DNA of 64,000 nt, from positions 68,582,659 through 68,646,658 of the forward strand of contig OX439038.1 of assembly GCA_949317995.1 (NCBI GenBank), written 5' to 3'. The notes beneath the pieces are model-generated. The model was not told where the DNA came from, searched no databases, and saw only the letters and a list, made by a program, of their open reading frames with translations. Positions 12,033 through 22,866 of the stretch are shown piece by piece. The stretch comes from Acholoe squamosa (taxonomy: Eukaryota > Annelida > Polychaeta > Phyllodocida > Polynoidae). How positions within the stretch are numbered: the first letter of the stretch is position 1; every line of letters starts with the position of its first letter. Made by a program: the position numbers and the translations under genes.

Positions 12033-14286
12033 TAGTGCAAGCCACCCCCCTCTACCCCCCCTTAAAAGTAGGCTACCTTTTGTGTTCAGTACTGAGTCCT
12101 ATGTAAGATAAGGGGGTTTATAGAGATGTCAGGAATCTTTATCAGAGTGATATCAAATGGAAACAAGGGGCCAACTATACCAAAAAATCCTGCTGAATCC
12201 AAAATTTGTGGTCTTGATTCTCAAAATTTGGCCAAAGGTACCTAAAAATGAGGTTTGATGATGAGAATATTTTAAAAATGTAAAAAGGTTATATTGAAAA
12301 TGATTGGAACTTTTTATAGATGCAACATGCTAATCAAAGTCAGTACCTCAATCTACATATCCCAATGTTTGCCTATCCCAACCTGACAAGTACTCTGCCT
12401 GCATATGGCTCTACCTCTCCCACATACTGCCTATCCCTTAGTCTACCTATCACTCATACTACCTATCCCCTGAAACATCTAGAGTTTAATTAGGTTTTCC
12501 CTCACATGGCTTAAAGGATTAAAGTTTACCCCTCACCTTTGTACCTAATTTTCTCTGTACATTCTTACCATTAGTCTACCTATCCTCAATCTGCCTATCA
12601 TTCACTTTGCCTATCCCTCATGGTGACTATCCCCCAAATCTGCACATCCCTCATATTTGACTGGCACATCTGTGATATTACCTAGCACCAATGTATCTTT
12701 TGAATATGCTCACCTTACAAGGTACCCTCTGTACCCATCTCTTAAACTGTTTATTACCTATCCTCCTTGCTACCCACCTCTTTAATACCTATCCCTCAAG
12801 CCCTTATAGCTTTCCTGCCTATCACAGCTTGATCAGCTGGGATAGCTCACATCCAACCTTTGTTATGATCTCTTAGTCAACCTATCCCCTAAAGAACAAA
12901 TCCAACAGTCTACCTCAAGCATACATCTACTGATCACTCATGCTATATATCCTTGAGGTTACCTATCCTTCAGGCTGCCTATCCTTCATGGTATATAGCC
13001 CTCTGCCTACCTAACCAGCTATCTATGTATCTCTCACCTTGTATGCTATTCTTTCTACCTTTATAGTAGCTCTTATAGTCTATACCTTGTGAAATATACC
13101 TATCGCTCATTGTACCTATCCTCAAGTCTGCATATCACTCATGTTTACCTTACATATCCCTCAGCCCATTGAATTATCATGCTTTTCTAAAATACCTCAC
13201 CATGGCTATCATTAGACTAGCTAACTTCCTATCCTACATGTATGTTGTTTATTCCCCTCTTCCTATCCTTCATGCTGCATATCGTTTATGCTATCCCACT
13301 TGACAAGTTAAAAAACTGAGGGCTATATACCATGAAGGATAGGCAGCCTGAAGGATAGGTAACCTCAAGGATATATAGCATGAGTGATAGGTAGATGTAT
13401 GTGTGAGGTAGACTGTTAAATTTGTTCCTTAGGGGATAGGTTGACTAAGAGATCAAAATGAAGGTTGTTTGTGAGCTATCCCAGCTGATCAAGCTGTGAT
13501 AGGTAGGAAAGTGAGCTTGAGGGATAGTTATTGAAGAGGATGGGTAGCAAGGAGGATAGGTAATAAACAGTTTAAGAGATAGGTACAGAGGGTACCTTGT
13601 AAGGTGAGCATATTCAAAAGATACATTGGTGCTAGGTAATATCACAGATGTGCCAGTCAAACATGAGGGATGTGAAGAGTTGGGGGATAGTCACCATGAG
13701 GGATAGGTAAAGTGAATGATAGGCAGATTGAGGATAGGTAGACTAATGGTAAGTATGTACAGAGAGAATTAGGTACAAAGGTGAAGGGTAAACTTTAATC
13801 CTTTAAGCCATTTGAGAGAAAACCTAATTAAACTCTAGATGTTTCAAGGGATAGGTAGTATGAGTGATAGGTATACTAAGGGATAGGCAGTATGTGGGAG
13901 AGGCAGAGCCATACACAGGTAGAGTACTTGTCAGGTTGAGATAGGCAAACATTGGGATATGTAGATTCAGGTATTGACTTTGATTAGCATGTTGCATCTA
14001 TAAAAAGTTACAATCATTTTCAATATAACTTTTGTACATTTTTAAAATATTCTCATCATCAAACCTCCTTTTTAGGTACTTTTGGTCAAATTTTGAGAAT
14101 CAATATCACAAATTTTGGATTCAGCAGGATATTTTGGTATAGGTGGCCCCTTGTTTCCATTTGATATCACTCTGATAAAGATTCCTGACATCTCTATAAA
14201 CCCCCTTATCCTACATAGGACTCAATACTGAACATAAAAGGGAGCCTACTTTGAAGGGGGGGTAGAGGGGGGGGGCTGTTACACTG
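12033..14286. mobile_element. giant imperfect palindrome (foldback-type element), arms about 960 bp
   Basis: The left arm (12033 to about 13004) is the reverse complement of the right arm (about 13318-14286). For example, GGGGCCAACTATACC near 12168 faces GGTATAGGTGGCCCC near 14136, and GCTTGATCAGCTGGGATAGC faces its complement near 13475. A spacer of about 310 bp separates the arms. Both arms are rich in short CCTATCCCTCA-like units and their complements. The ends read TAGTGCAAGCC and, inverted, CAGTGTAACAGCC, loosely like hAT termini. The flanking 8-mers (GAGTCCTA and TGTCCATA) do not match, so the class is open. No open frame has recognisable content. Confidence 0.75.
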
Positions 14287-14503
14287 TGTCCATAGGTAAA
14301 GCTCTGAGTTTCACCTCCTATCTATTGAAGCTTCTTGGGGAAATGGCAAAATATACCAGATAATATGCTACAAAGAGCATATGTTTGCACCCTCCAGTGC
14401 TGTCCAAGCCCAACTGTGATGCACTTTGGCAATTTTATCATCATCAGATGCATCAGATAAACCTGAGCACTGTGCACTTCTATAGTGTCACATACTTTGA
14501 TAA

Positions 14504-14733
14504 TTATGGGACTATATACACTCGTGTATATGCATATAATTAACAGCGGCGAGTGAGCCGCCCATCCGGTACTACTTGTTGCGCGCAACAATACAGCGCT
14601 CCATTTGGTAACCATGGCAAAGCTACCCCCCGCTATATAACTACGGTGCTGCCATTCATTCGCCAGTTGGGCTCGAGGATCCATACGGTGCACAACACCC
14701 CTGTGCTGGGGGTTGGCACAAATTTTAATTTTT
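14504..14733 (+). repeat. split direct repeat A1
   Basis: Begins TTATGGGACTATATACACTC and ends in a T-rich stretch. It is repeated at 18974-19203. It contains AACCATGGCAAAG and CGCTATATAA and would hold the 5' promoter region of the element. Confidence 0.88.
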
Positions 14734-14823
14734 TACCAGTTGCCAAGGTTGATTGGGCTTCATCAACATTACCATTCGTCCTTTAACCTGGCAAAGTTGG
14801 TTTCTACCTAAATTCTGGCCAAG

Positions 14824-15691
14824 ATGGGCCGCAGAAAACCAAATAAGAAGACGTTAGAGCCTGATTCAGGACCGCCGAGCGGTGTTAGGAGATCTGTCAG
14901 GAGGCAAGGGCCTCCTGGGTCGTTCGTTACAGACCAGCCCACAGATTCTCTACCCGCTGATGGGATGACAGAAGCTATGACAGACGAGCTGACTGATTTG
15001 AAGATCCGGACGGAGGCTGTGGAGGAGAATCTGGCGAAAGTCCTGGATAAGTTGGATGTTTTGACTCCAGAGGGTGCCGTCGGGGCAGCGATCGGGACAC
15101 GACCTCTAGGCCACGACGGCTGTACAACAGATCGAGAGGTGGATCTAGATCAAGTTGGAGCTCCAGCAGTGACAGCTCTCGCTCCAGGTCAAGGTCCAAG
15201 CATAGATCAAGGAAACCAAGAAATTTTTTAGGTCACAAGAAAATGTTGACAGCCTAGAAAAATTACTAATGGTCAATGTTCGTTTAGTCAGTGCCAAACT
15301 TGAACAAGGTGAGGAGGTAAAATATATTCTTGACCACATAGAAATGCTGCTGGAGAAATCTGCCACTAGAATATTTACTCTCAGCTCACTTGTAAATTAT
15401 GACAAGAGTGTCAAAGAGCGAGCTGACAAGAGGGGGAGAAGAGCGTTTGAGACTGTGGAGAATTGTGACATCCTACGACACTTGAGCTACGATGGCACAT
15501 ACACAGCCCAAAAGTTGGCTAAATCATCCAAACCTGTTGTCAAAAAATCAGCTAACTCAAAAAATCACTGTTACGCTTACAATAGGCCCGAGGGCTGCAA
15601 GTTAAGCCCCTGCCGTTACAGGCACGTCTGTAGCTCATGTGACTCTGGAAACCACTCTGCTGACAAGTGTCAGAAGAATGGCTCGGAGAAG
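14824..15691 (+). pseudogene. Gag-like protein of the Ngaro/PAT-type element, three frame segments
   Basis: The ATG at 14824 opens a basic N-terminus followed by an acidic, helix-prone segment near residues 40-80. At about 15051-15100 the sensible frame moves by -1 into an Arg/Ser dipeptide-rich stretch (15129-15224). At a run of six T (15224-15229) it moves by -1 again into the final segment. That segment ends in a CCCH-like cluster and a zinc knuckle CSSCDSGNHSADKC (C-x2-C-x4-H-x4-C) just before a UAG at 15692. Such RNA-binding knuckles are usual in Gag. The two shifts may be single-base losses. The second coincides with the heptamer T-TTT-TTA in the frame being left. Confidence 0.7.
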
Positions 15692-15694
15692 TAG

Positions 15695-17638
15695 GATGTT
15701 GCCTCTGGGGAGGGTCGTGCCTCCAGATTAACTGGCCATAAAGAGGCACTGTTGGTTGACCCCCCTGTTGAGGATTGTGTTCTTGGCAATGTTGTGCCAG
15801 ATATTCCAGTTATTGATGAATGTTGTCAAAAGCCACCAGTAGAGGTGGACTTGTTGAATTTTGCCAGCTCTGAAAATAATTTTGTGGAAAACCTTAGTAT
15901 TACTGGTTTTTCCTCAAGGAGTATTCCAAATGTTGGGGATTTTTATCCCATTTTTGATGTGAATTGCTCAGGTAATGTTAGTATAAACATTTACCAAAGT
16001 TGTGTTGACGGTACATGTTCTTGTCAACATTTTATTGGTGGCCACAAGGCCCAAATTTTGCCATGTAGATTGGCATGTTTCCTAAGACAGGAAGGTGTTA
16101 TAAATTTACCCAAACGTGACTTAGATTATTTGTGGTCGGGTTTTGTAGAAGGTTTCAAAATTGTTGATCCTGGTTGCGAAACAGAGTATGAATGTGGAAA
16201 TTATAAGTCAATTTTTCAGGGTAATTTTTACAATGAAATGTGTGAAATTGTCAGTGAAGAACTCCAAGATGGTTCCATTTTTGAAGTAACCTCCAAACCT
16301 AGATGCATACATGCCCTTGGTGGTGTCCCCAAAAGTAACGGTAAATTAAGACCCATTACTGATTGTAGTATGCCCAGAAAAAGGAGTATTAATAATTTTA
16401 TGGATTCAACTTTTAAACCTTTTTCATATAAATCCATAAATTCTGTCACGGCAATGTTGAACAAAAATGATTTTATGAGTGTTGTTGACTTAAAGTCCGC
16501 CTATAGTTCTATTTGTGTCTATGGGGAACACCAAAAATTCCAGGGTTTTTCATGGGATATGGGGGATGGTAAGAAATTTTACCAGAGTAATCGTCTTACC
16601 TTTGGACTCAGATGTGCCCCCTACATATTTAACCAGATTTCTGATTTTCTGGCTGAGGTTGCAAATTTTTATGGTATTGATAGGTTGGTCAATTACCTGG
16701 ATGACTTCATCATTATTGCCAACTCTGAAAGTGAGTGTCGCCGTCAGAGGGACCTTTTAATCGAAATTATGGAATATTTTGGTTTTAAGATTTCCAGAGA
16801 TAAGGTTACTGACCCGAACAGAATTTGTACTTTTTTAGGTATCACCATTGACTCCCATAAAATGGAATTAACTTTGCCTAAAGAGAAAGTTGACAAGTTA
16901 GCCCGTGCTATAGACAGTTGCATTTATAAGATATTTGCCAGTAAAAAAACCTTACAGAGTATTGGTGGCTTGATGTCATTTTCTTCCCATGTGGTGAGGG
17001 GGGGCCGTACTTTCAGTAGAAGGGTTTTTGACTTGATGGCAAAGGCTAAGGAAAGGGGTGTCATTAAATTAAATCCAGGTATCATAAAGGATTTTTTGTG
17101 GTGGAAGGATTTTTGTAGAATTTTTAATTGCAAAAATTTAATCTTGAATGATATGTATAATAAACCCATGGTATCTGATGCGTCCATTCTAGGTTATGGA
17201 GCATGGTGTGGTACAGATTTCTTTTATGGATCTTGGAATAACGTTGACAACTCTAAATTGGGGATAGGTCACTGGGTTGCCCCTCCAAAGTATGACAATA
17301 TTGATGTTCATGAAAGGAATATTAATGTGTATGAACTATGGCCTGTTCTAGCTGGTTTGAAGAGATGGGGTCATTTATTCAAGAACTGCCGTCTGAACGC
17401 TGTAACGGATAACATGCAGGTGTTGGCAATGTTGAACACAGGCAGAAGTAAAAACCCACTTTGTATGGAGTGGCTGCGTGAAATCTATTGGCAATGTTTT
17501 GTGTATAACATTGATATCTATTCAACCTATATAAAGTCAGCTGATAATATTCTGGCAGACCAATTATCAAGATTAGACTACAAAAATGTTCTTGCCAAGT
17601 GTGAAAAAACTTTGTCTGAAAATAATATGTGTATCTAA
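15695..17638 (+). CDS. reverse transcriptase-RNase H polyprotein of the Ngaro/PAT-type element
   Basis: This is one open frame in the same frame as the gag 3' segment, separated from it only by the UAG at 15692-15694. The first ATG in frame comes only about 175 codons later, so expression probably needs stop read-through, splicing or a repaired stop. The RT domain shows GKLRPITDCSMPRK, SVVDLKSAYSS, FGLRCAPYIFNQI and the catalytic NYLDDFII near 16695. A C-terminal RNase H with VSDASILGYGAW and the closing block NILADQLSR follows. The layout and the absence of integrase fit a tyrosine-recombinase retrotransposon. Apart from the UAG the frame is intact. Confidence 0.85.
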   Translation, partial: DVASGEGRASRLTGHKEALLVDPPVEDCVLGNVVPDIPVIDECCQKPPVEVDLLNFASSENNFVENLSITGFSSRSIPNVGDFYPIFDVNCSGNVSINIYQSCVDGTCSCQHFIGGHKAQILPCRLACFLRQEGVINLPKRDLDYLWSGFVEGFKIVDPGCETEYECGNYKSIFQGNFYNEMCEIVSEELQDGSIFEVTSKPRCIHALGGVPKSNGKLRPITDCSMPRKRSINNFMDSTFKPFSYKSINSVTAMLNKNDFMSVVDLKSAYSSICVYGEHQKFQGFSWDMGDGKKFYQSNRLTFGLRCAPYIFNQISDFLAEVANFYGIDRLVNYLDDFIIIANSESECRRQRDLLIEIMEYFGFKISRDKVTDPNRICTFLGITIDSHKMELTLPKEKVDKLARAIDSCIYKIFASKKTLQSIGGLMSFSSHVVRGGRTFSRRVFDLMAKAKERGVIKLNPGIIKDFLWWKDFCRIFNCKNLILNDMYNKPMVSDASILGYGAWCGTDFFYGSWNNVDNSKLGIGHWVAPPKYDNIDVHERNINVYELWPVLAGLKRWGHLFKNCRLNAVTDNMQVLAMLNTGRSKNPLCMEWLREIYWQCFVYNIDIYSTYIKSADNILADQLSRLDYKNVLAKCEKTLSENNMCI

Positions 17639-18596
17639 AAAATTTTTCAGATCCCAGATTGATGTCCCTGTTAAGAAAGCAGGAGGAATTTGTGAATTCG
17701 GGTGTTGCCATGACAACCATGAAAACCAGAAAGCAACAATTTAAGAGGTACAGCAAATTTTGTAGGAAATTTTCCCTAAAAATTTATCCATGTTTGCCAT
17801 CTCAGGCTACTTTGTATGCCACTTATCTGGCTGATAAGATGAAACCAGTCTCCATTAGAAATTATATTTCGGCTGTATGTTTTTTTTTCAAAAGTTGCAT
17901 GGTCACCCTGACTACAGTAGTAGTTTTATCCTGAAAAAGACTCTAGATGGTATTGAGCGGTGTCAAAGTTTAACCAGAGTTGTTAAATACCCACTTACCA
18001 CTGTTGACATGTTTAAAATTTTGTCAACCCTGAATATGACACTAAAATTGGATAGGGTTTTCTGGTGCGCCATTCTGGTACTGTTCAGGGGAGTTTTGAG
18101 GTGTTGCCATGTAGTGGACTCTATACATTCACTGAGGGTGAAGGATGTTGTATTAACTAATGATTATGTAAAACTTCACATTAGGACATCTAAGACAGAC
18201 CAGTTTGGCCACAACCCTTATGATATATACCTAGTACTCGATGAATCCTCTCCATTTTGCCCATCAAAAATTTTGGCAGAGTTGATACAGACTGCTAATG
18301 GCAATGTTAATCGGAAACTGTTCAGTTTTCCATCTGGTGGCAGGAACAAATGCTTGACATATTCATATGTAAATATGCGTTTAAAATTTTTGTCTGTCAA
18401 AATTGGCTTAGTAGATGAGAATGTTAGTACCCACTCTCTACGCCATGGTGGGGCTACCTTCTTAAAGTCAATTGGCCTTTCAGTAGAAGACATAATGAAG
18501 CGCTCCAACTGGATTTCCAGATGTGTGTATAAGTACTTGCATGGTTCAAGATGTGATTTGTTGAAACTTGATGTATTACCATCTATTAATGTGTAA
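17629..18596 (+). pseudogene. tyrosine recombinase of the Ngaro/PAT-type element, one frameshift
   Basis: The open frame overlaps the RT stop in another frame. The first part (to about 17885) is an N-terminal core-binding domain with TTMKTRKQQFKRYSKFC. At a run of nine T (17880-17888) the frame moves by -1, and the catalytic domain follows in 17877-18596. It shows the first Arg in FRGVLRCCH, the HxxR box THSLRHGG, and the nucleophile Tyr in CVYKYLHGS close to the end. These Arg-His-Arg-Tyr residues define the tyrosine recombinase family, which replaces integrase in DIRS/Ngaro/PAT elements. The break inside the protein argues for a mutation or a base-call loss rather than programmed shifting. 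Confidence 0.82.
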
Positions 18597-18639
18597 TAAT
18601 TGTTACTCTGTGATGTCCCATGTGTTTGCCGGGTGGTTG

Positions 18640-18973
18640 GCCATTTTGTATATTCAGATCAATTCCACCAAACACATGTCTCTGTTCAATTATTATTATC
18701 ATATCCTGTAATCCATTCAATATCGTCATCACTTGTTATAATGTTAATATACCGGTAGCTCCCTAGTGGGTCATCTTGATATTTATTATAATGTTAATAT
18801 ACCGGTAAATAGCTTAAAGTCATCCTAGTATTTATTATAATGTTAATATATAATATGTGGTTTCCATGGTAACCACCTCCTTTTATTTTTTGTCCAATAT
18901 ACCGGTTACTACCTTCTAATATAATAATCTACCAGTAGTGGTTAACCGGTATATGTAGTCGCCCCTAGTTAAC
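18640..18973 (+). repeat. split direct repeat B1
   Basis: Begins GCCATTTTGTATATTCAG and ends GCCCCTAGTTAAC. It is repeated at 19311-19693. It contains two units of about 50 bp with ATAATGTTAATATACCGGTA; B2 has a third unit, which explains its greater length. Confidence 0.88.
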
Positions 18974-19203
18974 TTATGGGACTATATACACTCGTGTATA
19001 TGCATATAATTAACAGCGGCGAGTGACCTGCCCATCCGGTACTACTTTTTGCGCGCAACAATACAGCGCTCCATTTGGTAACCATGGCAAAGCTACCCCC
19101 CGCTATATAACCGCGGTGCTGCCATTCGTTCACCAGTCGGGCTGGAGGATCCATACGGTGCACAACACCCCTGTGCTGGGGGTTGGCACAAATTTTAATT
19201 TTT
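18974..19203 (+). repeat. split direct repeat A2
   Basis: Second copy of A1, directly joined to B1. It differs from A1 at about nine positions. Confidence 0.88.
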
Positions 19204-19310
19204 AATTTTAATAATTTTCTTCCATTGATTGTTATTTTTTAAGATTTTAGTCTAGGTGCTGATTGTAACCTAGGGTTCACTTTTTATTGACTGATACTGC
19301 TTTGAATAAA
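19204..19310 (+). other. tail between A2 and B2 with polyadenylation signal
   Basis: A T-rich unique stretch containing AATAAA immediately before B2 (near 19304), probably the transcript 3' end. Confidence 0.5.
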
Positions 19311-19693
19311 GCCATTTTGTATATTCAGATCAATTCCACCAAACACATGTCTCTGTTCAATTATTATTATCATATCCTGTAATCCATTCAATATCGTCAT
19401 CACTTGTTATAATGTTAATATACCAGTAAATACCTTAAAGTCATCCTAGTATTTATTATAATGTTAATATACCGGTAGCTCCCTAGTGGGTCATCTTGAT
19501 ATTTATTATAATGTTAATATACTGGTAAATACCTTAAAGTCATCCTAGTATTTATTATAATGTTAATATATAATATGTGGTTTCCATGGTAACCACCTCC
19601 TTTCATTTATTGTCCAATATACCGGTTACTACCTTCTAATATAATAATCTACCGGTAGTGGTTAACCGGTATATGTAGTCGCCCCTAGTTAAC
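19311..19693 (+). repeat. split direct repeat B2
   Basis: Second copy of B1 with one additional internal unit of about 50 bp. It ends GTTAAC before unique sequence and marks the right end of the element. Confidence 0.88.
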
Positions 19694-21728
19694 TTATATT
19701 AGAATATTTTTATTCGATGAAAAGGTCATCAAAATAAGCTTTCATGAAAATAGGACAGGGTTTGCAATTAAAGAAGTTTTGGCATTCAGTGTGAACCACA
19801 GAAACATAACAGTTACATGTGGTATTAAAGAATTCAAAAACATCCAAGGCTGAGACATATTGATGAAATGTCCATTTCCAGAGCCTAAAGTTCTAGCCTG
19901 AGCTCGTGCCTCCTCACGACCTTGGTCTAATAGGATCAATCTGCACTATGAAGCCCCCCCACCCTGCCAACCACACAAACACACAACCACACTCTTAATA
20001 CAAGTCACTGCCCCCTCAGAGTATTGTCATGGTAGAGTTGGCATGATCAAGTTGTCATATGAGAAATATCATAAGACTAGTGGTATATAGTGTAATTATC
20101 CCAAGGCTCTTATAAATAGTGTTATTTCCAGTTGTCACTGGTTTATTCAGCTTTAGGCAACATGTAAGAAATATCAATCACACAGTAGTTAGTATGTAGG
20201 TAATTAGTACATACAGTAAACATACAGTAATTTATAAAGTACAATGTTCAGTTCCACTCCACCTGTGAGGTATTAATAATACAGTGTCCAGCATACTTCT
20301 AGGTGGGTTCCCACACCTAGCTCCTGACCTGCTGCTTAGAGGAATAATGTAATAATGGATAACTTTACCCTCTGGTGGAAGTCTTGAAGAAGATAGCCTC
20401 TGGCCCCTAATGGTAGGAAACCAATGCCTGTCTAGCATAGTTTCACCATAGTGCAGTGGTATAGCAGGTAGCAGGAGATGACTGGAGATGTTACCTCTAG
20501 AGCGGTTCTTGGTGATGTGTCTTCCTGGAGGTGCAGACAGGCTATTTGTAGCAAATCTTGGAAAAGCACCTCCAGACTGACTGGAGCCAGCAGCATCTGC
20601 CTAACTCTACAATTGTTTGAGGGGACCCTTTCAAGTGTCACAGGGGGACAAAGGACCCCCATGGACGCCGCTAGGCCCCCCATTGTCTTGGTCGGTTCTG
20701 CATCTTCAGACCCTCATATCTCGGTCGTTTATGCGTTTATAACCGCCATTTTGGGCATGCGCGGAGTTGAATATGCCAAGTTTATAATGCCCGCTGGATA
20801 GGCGCGTAACTCGCGCCGGTTTGTCTGTAGTGCACTCGGAGCTCCTTTCAGTCTCCATGGCATAACTTCCTTAATAATGGGAGTTCCGCCTTGATCTTGG
20901 GCTCATTTTGACCGTCTAATTATGGGCTTTCCATAAATGCTTTGATATTTGACCTAGCTCGCTCAGGAGCGACGCTAGAGCGACCGGAAGGTTATGGCGT
21001 CGTGCTTATGTAACCCATTGTTCAGTCCTTAGAGTGCTCAGACACTCATGACGGCGTCAGCGGTGCTCAGGCACCCGTGACGGCCGGTTGCATTCACTTA
21101 CAAGTTATTAGTTTGTGCACTGAACCATGAGTTCGCACACTGAGACCCTTATTCTTATTATATTGTGCAGTGAACCATTAGGTCGGACCTTTTGATGTCA
21201 TAAACTCAGTCTAACTGACTGTGGCTGGTGTGCAGTGGGGCATGAACGCTCTTATACAAAGTTTGAGCGCTCTTATAGCTCTTAGAACCAACCCATGTAT
21301 TAATTTCATAGATATCCTTTGATTAATACAAAATATGTTGCAATTTATGGAATAATAAAATGGTATATCATAGAATACTCCCTCTCCCCCGAAAGAATGC
21401 GAAACTCCGTCATTTCGCCGAGGGAATGTACAATTTATACAATTTTTACCTTATTTTGGAGTTATATACTGTTTTGTAAGAGGATTCGAAGTAATGGGGA
21501 GTGCTTCAAATGCAATTTTTTTGTGGTAGAGCTTTGTCAGTATAAACAATTTCTCCTGGGTATAAGTACATTTCCGAGTTTCTATATCTTACCATACCTG
21601 AGCTTATTTTCTTATGTGACATCAATTTTGGGTACAATTTCCCATTTTTATGTACAACATACAATTTGGCAAATAGTGTGCAATTTTGGCATTCAATATT
21701 CAATTTAGCGTGCAAATTGAACATAAAT
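19694..21728. other. unannotated DNA
   Basis: No recognisable gene. There are small local repeats (CAGACACTCATGACGGCGTC and a diverged copy near 21040-21085; GTGCACTGAACCAT near 21115 and a GTGCAGTGAACCAT copy near 21165). Short open frames up to 129 codons look like chance. Confidence 0.4.
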
Positions 21729-22210
21729 GACAATTTTAGTGTGCAAATTTACAATTTCGCGTGTAATTGCGTTCAATTGACAATTTCAGTATGCAAATAT
21801 ATAATTTTCGCGTATATTTGGCAATTTTAGTGTGCAAATATATAATTTTCGCGTATATTTGGCAATTTTAGTGTGCAAATATATAATTTCGCGTACATTT
21901 GGCAATTTTAGTATGCAAACATATAATTTTGCGTTCAATTGATAGTTTCTGTATGTACATATATAATTTTGCGTACAGCTTGGATACACATAGAAATGTT
22001 GATTTTCTAAAAATCTGACTTCAGTGTATGAATTGGGTACAGACATATAGTATAATGTGCAACATATAATTCAAATGTAAATTGGATACAACTTACAATC
22101 TAGTGTGCAAACATACAATTTTAGTGTGCAAATTGGGTACGAGCGTACAATCTGGTGTGCAAACATACAATTTTAGTGTGCAAATTGGGTACAAACGTAC
22201 AATCTAGATT
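21729..22210. repeat. AT-rich minisatellites with CGCGTA motifs
   Basis: From 21729 to about 21975 there are roughly five units of 41 bp built on GGCAATTTTAGTGTGCAAAT and TATAATTTTCGCGTATATTT. From about 22100 to 22210 there are two units of 52 bp containing GTGCAAATTGGGTAC. The surrounding 1.3 kb is full of related CAATTT words. It lies downstream of the env gene of the minus-strand element and may belong to its 3' end, but no matching copy on the other side was found. Confidence 0.75.
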
Positions 22211-22866
22211 ACACTATTCAATTTATGGGATTTGAGACAAATTTTTCCGAGGGCCGGAAAAACAAAGTACTTCATGTACAATAGGCTTGTTTGTCTCTGA
22301 GTTACTCATTGATTTTGCTATATGGGTGTATTAATTGGCAATTTCGGCAGTGGGCCGCTGCTTAATTGACTTTTCCCCTAGCCTTTTGAGTATGTGTCCC
22401 TGAAAGAGATTTATTTGGTGAGTATCTTAAGTAAACATGTTTTATGTCAACAATTTTCTCAACAATTTTTTTTTTTTTTTTTCATTCATTTTTCCAACAA
22501 TTTTCTTGGATACCTAAAGTGTGTTACTTTAAGTAAACCTTGGCATAGTATACAAGTGCTAGTGGGTACAAAAACTGTCTTAGTTATCTACCTGCATTCA
22601 TGTATATTAATGTTAGATTTGTACAATTTTACAATTTGTAATTTGCAATTTCGCAATTTTGCGCGTATATGCGCGCATTAATCATCGATTTTGTGAGAAT
22701 ACCATAGATTTTCATATTATACATCAACAAGTGGCTGTGTATATAATTTTTTTTTTTTCTAATACTTTGATAATTTCATTGACAGTGGAGGTGTGTGTCA
22801 TGTGTGAGATGTGTCATCTCAGTATCTCCTGGTGGTGGACTGGGGGCAGTCTAGGCTGTGGGCAGC
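22211..22866. other. sequence downstream of env; 3' end of the minus-strand element not resolved
   Basis: AT-rich, with T-runs at about 22470 and 22750. On the minus strand the second run is a purine tract that could be a polypurine tract before a 3' LTR. No LTR pair could be recognised by comparison with sequence beyond 33 kb. Confidence 0.35.

Larger units (their letters stand above)
14504..19693 (+). mobile_element. Ngaro/PAT-type tyrosine-recombinase retrotransposon with split direct repeats
   Basis: The order is A1 (14504-14733), gag, RT/RNase H, tyrosine recombinase, B1 (18640-18973), A2 (18974-19203), a short unique tail, then B2 (19311-19693). A1/A2 and B1/B2 are direct repeats with B1 abutting A2, which is the A1-B1-A2-B2 split-repeat plan known for Ngaro and PAT elements. 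This differs from the inverted repeats of DIRS1. A1 and A2 differ at about nine of 230 positions, so the copy is moderately young. No methyltransferase-like domain was seen. The element contains several frame breaks, described under its genes. Confidence 0.88.

Noticed and set aside
12025-14294. hAT assignment of the giant palindrome
   Set aside because: The ends are only loosely hAT-like and the flanking 8-mers (GAGTCCTA, TGTCCATA) do not match.
17877-17890. Programmed -1 frameshift (T-TTT-TTC) within the tyrosine recombinase
   Set aside because: A shift inside one conserved domain makes little biological sense; loss of one T from a homopolymer is simpler.
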